Shown here one piece after another: positions 6,303-12,127 of a stretch of DNA of 19,012 bases (position 1 is its first letter; every line of letters begins with the position of its first letter). The stretch is from NCBI GenBank assembly GCA_946631535.1, contig CAMPAF010000022.1, forward strand, positions 1 through 19,012, written 5' to 3'. The notes under the pieces were generated by a model, which made no database searches, was not told the origin of the DNA, and saw only the letters and a program-made list of their open reading frames with translations. Made by a program: the position numbers and the translations under genes. The stretch is from an uncultured Verrucomicrobiota bacterium (GTDB lineage: Bacteria; Verrucomicrobiota; Kiritimatiellia; RFP12; UBA1067).

Positions 6303-8543
6303 ATGAGACAGACACTTGCCACCATCCTGGTACTTTGCGCGGCGATTGCGCAGGCGCAATTTCTCGAGTCCCTGCTCTACGGACCGGAGAACGTTGAGGA
6401 GGCCAGCAGGAAGACTCCGCAGGAGCTCGTCGTTCGCGGAGAATACATGTCGGCCAGCCGCGCCACCGGCGAACTTGTCGCCAGCGGCAGGGTCGAGGCA
6501 GTCGCAAGCCCGTACCGTTTTCGCGCCGACAGCATCAGCCGAAGCGCGGACGGCTTCTACAAGCTAAGCGGCAATACGCTGATGACTACCTGCACGAACG
6601 ATGACAGCTGCCTCCACTGGTGCCTGTCCGGCGAGTTCGCGTACCGCGAGCAGCATTCGGCCACGGTCAAGGACGCCTGGGTCCGCCTGTGGGACATCCC
6701 CGTGCTGTGGGTGCCATACTGGTACTATCCGCTGAACACCGACTACGGCTTCCGGTTCATGCCGGGCTACACGTCGCGCTGGGGCGGCTACATTCTCACA
6801 GGATACGTCTATGACCTCATAAACGAGGGCAAGCCCGATAGCGCCTCCCTCGGAGGTTCCACCTATGCCGACTACCGAACTAGGAACGGGTTCGCGGTGG
6901 GTCAGACTCTGCGCTGGAACCTCAAGGAGTTCGGCGTCGGCAAGATCAAGGCGTACAATGCCTGGGACATGAACTACGACAAGTACGAGCACCGCTGGAA
7001 CGACGACAGGCACCGTTACCGCAACTGGGGCAGCGACGTGGACCGCGAGCGCTACCGCATAGTGTTCGACCACAATGCCGACATCACCGAGCGCGACGCG
7101 ATGCGCATCCACGCCGTATACCTCTCCGACTCGTGGGTCATGCGCGACTTCTTCCAGAGGGACGAGCGCGGCGAGAGCATTCCCGCCAACGAGGCGGCAT
7201 ACGAGCATCGCGAGAACAATTGGGCATTCGGCGGCTCCGTGTCCGGCCCCATCAACGACTTCTTCGGCGGAACAGCGCGCCTTCCGGAAGGCTGGCTGGC
7301 GATCTCGCCGCAGCCGATCTGGGACCTGCCCGCAAACTACGAATCGCAGACTCGCGCCGGCTACCTGAACCGCGACTATGCCAAATACCCTGGAGCCTCT
7401 GACGCCATGTTCCGCTACCTCCCGTACCTTGGCCCAGATGGCCGCGGCGCAGACTATCAGGCGTTCCGTGCCGACACCGCGCACCGTGTCACGCTGCCGT
7501 TCAAGATGCTGGACGTCATATCTGTCGTGCCACGCGTGACATATCGCGGCACATACTGGAGCGACAGCGGCAACGCACGTGCGCTGCTCATCGACGAAGG
7601 CGGCCGCAGCATCGCCTCCGGCGACGCCATATACCGCAACATCGGCGAGTTTGGCTTCACGGCCAGCGCTCGCGGCAGCGCTTGGCTCTCCGAGCGCTGG
7701 CGCCACACGGTGGAGCCGTACCTCGACTACTCCTATCAGGCCGTGGAGACGGCCAACGGCCGTTCGCGCCGCGCATATGTCTTCGACAGCTACGACGGCG
7801 CCACCGAGTGGCTCGACCAGTTCGGGTTTGAGGGGCGCGGACTTCCCTATAACTGGCACGGCATCCGTCCCGGCATCAGGAACTTCTTCCGGCGCACGGA
7901 CGACGACGGAAACTCGCACGCCGTCCTCGACACCGACATATACGCGGCCATTCCCTTCGAAAGCTACAGCCGCTACGGGAACGACGCCGGCGTGTGGCAC
8001 GGCTACGCGAAGGACAACGACGATCCGCACTACAACAAGCGCGGGAACGTCGTGCCTGGTGCGCGCGTTCGCCTCAACCCCACCAAGAAGACCTCGTTCG
8101 GCACACGCGTGGAGTACGACACCGACTCCGACAAGGTAGCCTACGCCGACGTCATCTTCAAGCACCACGTCACTAGCGACTTCAACTGGTACGTCAGCTA
8201 TATCGGCCGTGACCACCGCATCTGGGACTACGTTCCCTCGTACTACGAGCGCTGGAACTGGGAATACTCCAATCTTATTCAGCTCGGGTTCGAGCATCAG
8301 GTCTGCGACCATTTCGCCTGGGCTCCGTACATCCGCTACGACTGCCGACTGGACGAGGTCGACGAGGTCGGCTCGTGGTTCGACATCATGACAGACTGCC
8401 TGGGCTTCCGTTTGCAGGTGGCCTACGAGAATGCCTACGAACGCATCGACGGATCCAAGGGCCATTCGGACGTGCGTGTGGGATTTTTCATCTACCTCCG
8501 TGCGCTTGGCCCCAATTCGATGCTCGACCTCGCTCGGTTCTAG
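6303..8543 (+). CDS. lptD: LPS-assembly outer-membrane protein LptD
   Basis: A 746-residue protein with a signal peptide (residues 1-18, cleavage after AQA), a short OstA/LptA-like beta-jellyroll (about 42-110), and a long beta-barrel region rich in alternating aromatic residues that ends in phenylalanine. The segment IPVLWVPYWYYPLNTDYGFRFMPGYTSRWG (written here as IPVLWVPYWYYPL, 132-144, followed by GFRFMPGYTSRWG) matches the LptD family region linking jellyroll and barrel. LptD inserts LPS into the outer leaflet with LptE. Six cysteines occur in the mature protein: C97, C103, C107 and C668, C681, C699. This recalls the jellyroll-to-barrel disulfides of E. coli LptD, although positions differ. 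AAAAGGA precedes the ATG. Confidence 0.88.
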   Translation: MRQTLATILVLCAAIAQAQFLESLLYGPENVEEASRKTPQELVVRGEYMSASRATGELVASGRVEAVASPYRFRADSISRSADGFYKLSGNTLMTTCTNDDSCLHWCLSGEFAYREQHSATVKDAWVRLWDIPVLWVPYWYYPLNTDYGFRFMPGYTSRWGGYILTGYVYDLINEGKPDSASLGGSTYADYRTRNGFAVGQTLRWNLKEFGVGKIKAYNAWDMNYDKYEHRWNDDRHRYRNWGSDVDRERYRIVFDHNADITERDAMRIHAVYLSDSWVMRDFFQRDERGESIPANEAAYEHRENNWAFGGSVSGPINDFFGGTARLPEGWLAISPQPIWDLPANYESQTRAGYLNRDYAKYPGASDAMFRYLPYLGPDGRGADYQAFRADTAHRVTLPFKMLDVISVVPRVTYRGTYWSDSGNARALLIDEGGRSIASGDAIYRNIGEFGFTASARGSAWLSERWRHTVEPYLDYSYQAVETANGRSRRAYVFDSYDGATEWLDQFGFEGRGLPYNWHGIRPGIRNFFRRTDDDGNSHAVLDTDIYAAIPFESYSRYGNDAGVWHGYAKDNDDPHYNKRGNVVPGARVRLNPTKKTSFGTRVEYDTDSDKVAYADVIFKHHVTSDFNWYVSYIGRDHRIWDYVPSYYERWNWEYSNLIQLGFEHQVCDHFAWAPYIRYDCRLDEVDEVGSWFDIMTDCLGFRLQVAYENAYERIDGSKGHSDVRVGFFIYLRALGPNSMLDLARF

Positions 8544-8550
8544 GCGCGTT

Positions 8551-9231
8551 TCAGGTCCGCAGCAGGTCCCAAAGCATGCGCGGCGCGTCTCGCAGCACGC
8601 GCAACGAGCTGCGTCGGCCGCCGCGCCAGGCTACGGGAGCCTCGACTACCGTTCCGCACGCGCGGAACACGCGCCTGATGAGTTCCACGTCGAATGCGAA
8701 GCGCTCGATACGCTGCGCCTCGAAGATCGTGCGCATCTTCTCCATGCGGAAGAGCTTGAAGCCGCACTGCGTGTCCTTGACGCCATGAACGCCCACGAGC
8801 CAGACGAGCGCATGGAAGATGCGCGAGAGTATGCGGCGGCGAAGCGGCATGCCTGCGCGTCCGTAGCGGCTGCCGCAGACCATCCAGGCATCCGCGTGCG
8901 GCGCGAGCCTCGAGAATTCCGTGAGCGACGCCGAAAGGTCCACGTCGCTCATCAGCACCCAGTCGCCCGTCGCCTCCAGCGCGCCGCGCCGTACGGCCGC
9001 TCCCTTGCCGCGGTTTTGGGGTTGCCTAAGTATCCTAACTGGGCGCACGGGCGTATCGCCCGTGCCTGAAAGGTCAAGCGGCGGCTCCGAACCGTCATCC
9101 ACGAAGATTGCCTCTGTGAGCTCGAACCCACAGCCTGCGGCACATGCCGCCAGCTCGGGGATGTGCGCCAATGCCGCCCGCGCTTGGTCGGGCGCATTGT
9201 ACACGGGTATGACGAGCGAGAGGGTTTTCAC
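8551..9231 (-). CDS. Family 2 glycosyltransferase, dolichyl-phosphate glucosyltransferase-like
   Basis: This 226-residue GT-A fold enzyme has the N-terminal LVIPVYN, VDDGS (44-48), NRGKG (73-77), the DxD-type metal site in SDVDLS (95-100) and DTQCGFKLF (153-161). The last motif is typical of the branch with polyprenyl-phosphate glucosyl/mannosyltransferases (Alg5/DPM1-like). It has no membrane segments, so it is probably a soluble or peripheral cytoplasmic enzyme making a lipid-linked sugar or glycan; the acceptor cannot be told. The GTG start at 9231 overlaps the Nudix stop (GTGA). It converges on lptD with only seven bases between stops. Residues about 53-63 are encoded by a palindromic repeat that occupies the loop or helix after VDDGS. 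Confidence 0.85.
   Translation of the reverse strand: MKTLSLVIPVYNAPDQARAALAHIPELAACAAGCGFELTEAIFVDDGSEPPLDLSGTGDTPVRPVRILRQPQNRGKGAAVRRGALEATGDWVLMSDVDLSASLTEFSRLAPHADAWMVCGSRYGRAGMPLRRRILSRIFHALVWLVGVHGVKDTQCGFKLFRMEKMRTIFEAQRIERFAFDVELIRRVFRACGTVVEAPVAWRGGRRSSLRVLRDAPRMLWDLLRT
9045..9065. repeat. Perfect 9-bp palindrome with 3-base loop inside the glycosyltransferase gene
   Basis: GCACGGGCG (9045-9053) and CGCCCGTGC (9057-9065) flank TAT. On the coding strand it gives peptide GTGDTPVRPV. It resembles a REP-type mobile palindrome that stayed open in frame. From memory, similar palindromes and T-G-x-T-P-V peptides recur in PVC genomes; this is not verified here. Confidence 0.6.
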
Positions 9232-9641
9232 GGTTCAAAGCGGGCGACAGGGTCTTGTCCCAGTTTTCGGAAAGCTTCAGGCAGCAGGTCGTCCAGGTCG
9301 TTGAGCGGACGCCATTCGAATTCGATCCAGTCCTCGCGCGCCTTGGCCTCTCCATCCGCAAGTGCCAGCTGATATACGAGGTTGATCTCGGCGTGAGGCT
9401 TGCCGTGCTGGAGGAAAGTATTCTCCACCACGCCGAGAAATGCGCCGGTGGACGATTCCAGCCCAAGCTCCTCCTTGATCTCGCGCACGAGTGCCTGGCG
9501 GCCTGTCTCGCCGAACTCGATGTGGCCGCCCGGCAGGTAGGTGGTCGTGCCGCCCTTCGCCCGGCAAAGCAATATCTTGCCGTCGATAACGCACACTCCA
9601 CGCGCGATCGTCTCTATCCCTGCCAGTTCGTATTCCTTCAT
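9228..9641 (-). CDS. Nudix hydrolase
   Basis: A 137-residue protein with a perfect Nudix box, G-x5-E-x7-R-E-U-x-E-E-x-G-U, at residues 39-61 (GHIEFGE at 39-45, then REIKEELGL at 53-61). Nudix enzymes hydrolyse a nucleoside diphosphate linked to another group, using the box glutamates to bind magnesium. The substrate cannot be deduced. Its pairing with a glycosyltransferase would allow a nucleotide-sugar or a housecleaning role. ATG at 9641 is preferred over an in-frame TTG at 9644. Its upstream ribosome binding region (GGAGGG, AGAAGG) consists entirely of the octamer repeat at 9640-9703. The stop overlaps the glycosyltransferase GTG start. Confidence 0.9.
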   Translation of the reverse strand: MKEYELAGIETIARGVCVIDGKILLCRAKGGTTTYLPGGHIEFGETGRQALVREIKEELGLESSTGAFLGVVENTFLQHGKPHAEINLVYQLALADGEAKAREDWIEFEWRPLNDLDDLLPEAFRKLGQDPVARFEP

Positions 9642-9703
9642 CAACCTTCTAACCCTCCAACCCTCTAACCTTCTAACCCTTTAACCTTCTAACCCTTTAA
9701 CCC
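9640..9703 (-). repeat. Eight tandem octamers, telomere-like G-rich array
   Basis: On the minus strand the stretch divides exactly into eight 8-base units with consensus RGGTTARA, for example GGGTTAGA three times and AGGTTAAA once. It fills the gap between GYF protein B and the Nudix gene, supplies the last codons and the TAG stop of the former, and runs into the Nudix ATG. The minus strand, which is the mRNA sense strand, has five GGG tracts plus GG tracts, so a G-quadruplex is possible. Confidence 0.85.
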
Positions 9704-11212
9704 CATCCACGGCGCAAGTCGGACGCTGCGTGCCTCGCGCGACTGGTGTGTGGCGCCTGGCAGTCCCATCTCCAGCGCCGAGAGTCGTGTGAGGAGCGCC
9801 TGCTGCGCCGCAGCATGCTGCTGGTTGATCTCCTCCGCCTTCTGGCGCTCATCCATCAGTTCCTTCTCGCGGCGCTGCAGCTTCTCGCGCGTTTCCTGGA
9901 GCTGGCGGTAGACGGCGGTCAGGTCTCCGGTCTGCTGCTCTAGGCGCTTGACCTCCGTCTCACGCTCGCGCAGCTTGGCGGAGAGATCGCGTATCTTCTG
10001 CTCACTTTCGAGAGCGGTCTTTTCCTGCAGGATACGCAGGGCATCCAGCTCTTGCCGCAGCTGCGTTGTGCGTGGGTCGTCGGGATGTTCGCGCAGGGCG
10101 CGTCGCGTCATGTCCTCGGCGTCGGTGCCGATGTGTTTCAGAATCTCCTGACGACGCGCGAGCAGACGCTCGGTGCGCTTTTGGCGGTACTGGCGCAGCG
10201 CTTCGGCCTCGCGGTTCTCGGCTTCGAGCGCGGCGGCAAGCTCGTCAGCCTCCTCCTTCATGAGGGCATAGACCGCAGCCTGCGCGTCTGCCGCCAGGCG
10301 TGCCGTGGGCGGCAGTCGCTTGAGCTCGTCAGACAGCGAGAGGATTCGCGCCTCGTACTCTTCCTCGTTGGCGCGCGCAGCGGAGATGGCCTGCTGCGCT
10401 TTTGCTATCTCGCCGTCCTTTGCGGCGAGTTCCGATTCCTTTTGCGTTTCGAGTGCGCGCAGCGACTTCTCGTTCGCTGCCCGCACTGCAGCGAGCTCGG
10501 AGTCCTTCGCTTCCAGTGCCGAAGCGCTTTCGGCCAGTGCCATGTCCTTTGCGGCTAGCGCGTTGTCCTTTGCGGCTAGCTCCGAGTCCTTTGCCTCGAT
10601 GGCGGAGGCGCGCTCTGCAAGCTCGGAATTGCGTTCGGCCAGCACGGAGTCCTTTGCGTTGAGGAGCGTCTGCGCCGCGGAAAGTTCCGCGCGTATGGCC
10701 CTGTTGTCCTCGCGCAGCTGCTTTATCTTTGCCTCCAGCTTGGCAATTTGCTCCTTGAGAGCTTGATTCTCCCCCGCTCCCAAATTGCCATCTGTCTCCT
10801 GGTTGCCCCCGTTCTCCCGGTATTCCCGGCCGTCCCGGTGGTCCCGGTTGTCCTGGTCCTCCCGGTCGCCCTGGTCCTCCAGGTCGCCCCGGTCCTCCCG
10901 GTCCTCCCTGTTCTCCTCTTCGAAGTTCGGCCGCACCTCCACCAGCTTGCTGCCTCTCGGCAGGCGTCCGCTCGCAAGCAGCGCCTGGGCGGCTTGCTTG
11001 TTGAACGGGCCGCGTGGCAGTCCGTCGCCTATGTCGATTGACCATCGCATGTCCAGGAACGGAATCTCCGTCGCCGGACGCCAGTTTATCCCGTCTTCGG
11101 AGATGTCCTGCCCCGGTTGGATGCGCCCCATCTGCGCCCATTCTATCAGGCGCTCCTTCGTCTCTGGACCGAACGTCTCGTCCTGCGTCCGCAGATACCA
11201 CTCGTTTTTCAT
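9689..11212 (-). CDS. Tandem GYF_2 domain protein B with RED-rich linker and long coiled coil
   Basis: This 507-residue protein has no recognised specific function. Residues about 4-50 (WYLRTQDETFGP, W44) form a GYF_2/DUF4339-type domain and 57-95 look like a second one. Residues 101-134 are a charged R/E/D tripeptide repeat encoded by a 9-bp minisatellite. From about 150 to 490 it is a predicted coiled coil with near-perfect heptads at 188-244 (SELAAKD, NALAAKD). There is no signal peptide or membrane segment, so a cytoplasmic scaffold that binds proline-rich partners is plausible. ATG at 11212 is preferred because GAAG lies eight bases upstream; GTG at 11221 would overlap the previous stop. 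The last four codons and stop lie in the octamer array. Confidence 0.8.
   Translation of the reverse strand: MKNEWYLRTQDETFGPETKERLIEWAQMGRIQPGQDISEDGINWRPATEIPFLDMRWSIDIGDGLPRGPFNKQAAQALLASGRLPRGSKLVEVRPNFEEENREDREDRGDLEDQGDREDQDNRDHRDGREYRENGGNQETDGNLGAGENQALKEQIAKLEAKIKQLREDNRAIRAELSAAQTLLNAKDSVLAERNSELAERASAIEAKDSELAAKDNALAAKDMALAESASALEAKDSELAAVRAANEKSLRALETQKESELAAKDGEIAKAQQAISAARANEEEYEARILSLSDELKRLPPTARLAADAQAAVYALMKEEADELAAALEAENREAEALRQYRQKRTERLLARRQEILKHIGTDAEDMTRRALREHPDDPRTTQLRQELDALRILQEKTALESEQKIRDLSAKLRERETEVKRLEQQTGDLTAVYRQLQETREKLQRREKELMDERQKAEEINQQHAAAQQALLTRLSALEMGLPGATHQSREARSVRLAPWMGLKG
10543..10580 (-). repeat. 17-bp direct repeats at 21-bp spacing encoding coiled-coil heptads
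   Basis: An identical 17-base sequence ending GCGGCTAGC occurs at 10543-10559 and 10564-10580. The offset of 21 bases equals one seven-residue heptad. A looser copy lies near 10423. This indicates that the coiled coil of GYF protein B grew by duplication of heptad units. Confidence 0.75.
10797..10904 (-). repeat. Twelve 9-bp units (GGACCGGGA type) within GYF protein B
   Basis: On the minus strand the stretch splits exactly into twelve 9-base units close to GGACCGGGA. In the gene's frame it encodes an R-E-D/R-G-D repeat. In another frame of the same strand it encodes an uninterrupted collagen-like G-x-y repeat (GPGRPGGPGRPGGPG). Because the unit is a multiple of three, all frames stay periodic. 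Confidence 0.85.
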
Positions 11213-11217
11213 GGCGC

Positions 11218-12087
11218 TCACTTCTTTAGCTTGAAGAATTTCTTTACGCGGAGCGGTCCTATCCGTGCGAGTTCCTGCTGTGCGCGCCGCTCAAGGTCTG
11301 CTAGCGCTGCCGTGTTGGACGCAGGGCCTGTTCCGCCGAAGCTGAATGCCTGGCGGGCGACGGGCGGGGGCATTTCGTCCGCCACGACCTCGGGCACGAT
11401 CACGTCTGTGGACCATTCGCGCGCGGGTGGGGTCTGACGCCGTTCCATTTCTTCTTTCAGTTCGGCCACCTGCTTCTCGAACTGCGCGAGCTCGTTGCGC
11501 AGCTGCTGCACCTCGGCCTCGCGCTCTGCCAACATGGCCTCGGCGCGCGCGCGGTCGCTCTCCTTCTGCGCCACGGCCTTCGTCAGCTCGGCGACCTGCC
11601 CATCTCGCTGCGCGAGCGTCGCCACCGCTTCGGCGATGCGCTCGTCCCTTTGCGCTATGGTCTTCTGTGCGGCGGCCAGCTGCAGGTCCTTCTTCCCGGA
11701 AAGCTTCTGGGCTTCGACGAATACCGTCTCCTTGTTGACGAGCTCGGCGTCCTTGGCCGCAAGTGCTCCCTCGAGAGCGCGCAAGCGCTCGGCGCCGGCG
11801 CCACGGTCGTCCTGAAAGAAGCGAGCTTCGCGAGATAGCGCACCGGCCTTCTTGAGGTCGTCCAGTACAGTACGGTGCGTAGGTCCGTAGAACTGCCCGG
11901 GCTCGTTCTCCACGATCCAATTCATCTCCAGTTCCGGCTTCAACGGCGCCAGCATCCAGTTTTTGAGGTCGGACGAAATGCCCGCGAGCGGCTCTATGCG
12001 TCCGTCCTTGACCCATCCCTTGAGCGTTTCAAGGTCGATCGGACCGAACACCTTGCCCGCCGTGTTCCTGACATACCATTTTTCCAT
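11218..12087 (-). CDS. Tandem GYF_2 domain protein A with coiled coil
   Basis: A 289-residue protein of the same architecture as the next gene and probably its paralogue. A GYF_2/DUF4339-type domain lies at residues 4-48 (WYVRNTAGKVFGP, later W44), a second at about 57-95 (WIVENEPGQFYGP), and a coiled coil at about 98-218. A Pro-rich segment follows (TPPAREW, EMPPPVAR), which could itself be a GYF ligand, and then a basic tail (VKKFFKLKK). It has no export signal. The ATG at 12087 has no Shine-Dalgarno sequence; an extended -10 element ends six bases before it, predicting a leaderless mRNA. It is first of a likely four-gene operon. Specific function is unknown. Confidence 0.8.
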   Translation of the reverse strand: MEKWYVRNTAGKVFGPIDLETLKGWVKDGRIEPLAGISSDLKNWMLAPLKPELEMNWIVENEPGQFYGPTHRTVLDDLKKAGALSREARFFQDDRGAGAERLRALEGALAAKDAELVNKETVFVEAQKLSGKKDLQLAAAQKTIAQRDERIAEAVATLAQRDGQVAELTKAVAQKESDRARAEAMLAEREAEVQQLRNELAQFEKQVAELKEEMERRQTPPAREWSTDVIVPEVVADEMPPPVARQAFSFGGTGPASNTAALADLERRAQQELARIGPLRVKKFFKLKK

Positions 12088-12093
12088 GCGGCT

Positions 12094-12123
12094 ATTTTAC
12101 CACATTCGGCGGCCTTTCGCCAA
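12094..12123 (-). promoter_or_regulatory. Promoter of the GYF operon, predicted leaderless start
   Basis: On the minus strand TTGGCG (12123-12118; four of six -35 matches) is followed after 18 bases by TAAAAT (12099-12094) with TGTGG directly upstream, a full extended -10 (TRTGn). Only six bases separate it from the ATG at 12087, so transcription should start at about the first base of the start codon. Confidence 0.6.
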
Positions 12124-12127
12124 ACGG

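Noticed and set aside
8541..8553. Bidirectional terminator between lptD and the glycosyltransferase
   Set aside because: Only seven bases separate the stops and I see no stem followed by a T tract on either strand.
9640..9703. A true telomere or chromosome end
   Set aside because: The octamers are degenerate, only eight in number and lie between two genes of one operon.
10329..11201. A collagen-like protein on the minus strand
   Set aside because: Only the 9-bp array gives G-x-y repeats; on both sides the frame is Arg/Gly-rich shadow sequence, while the other frame has GYF and coiled-coil domains.
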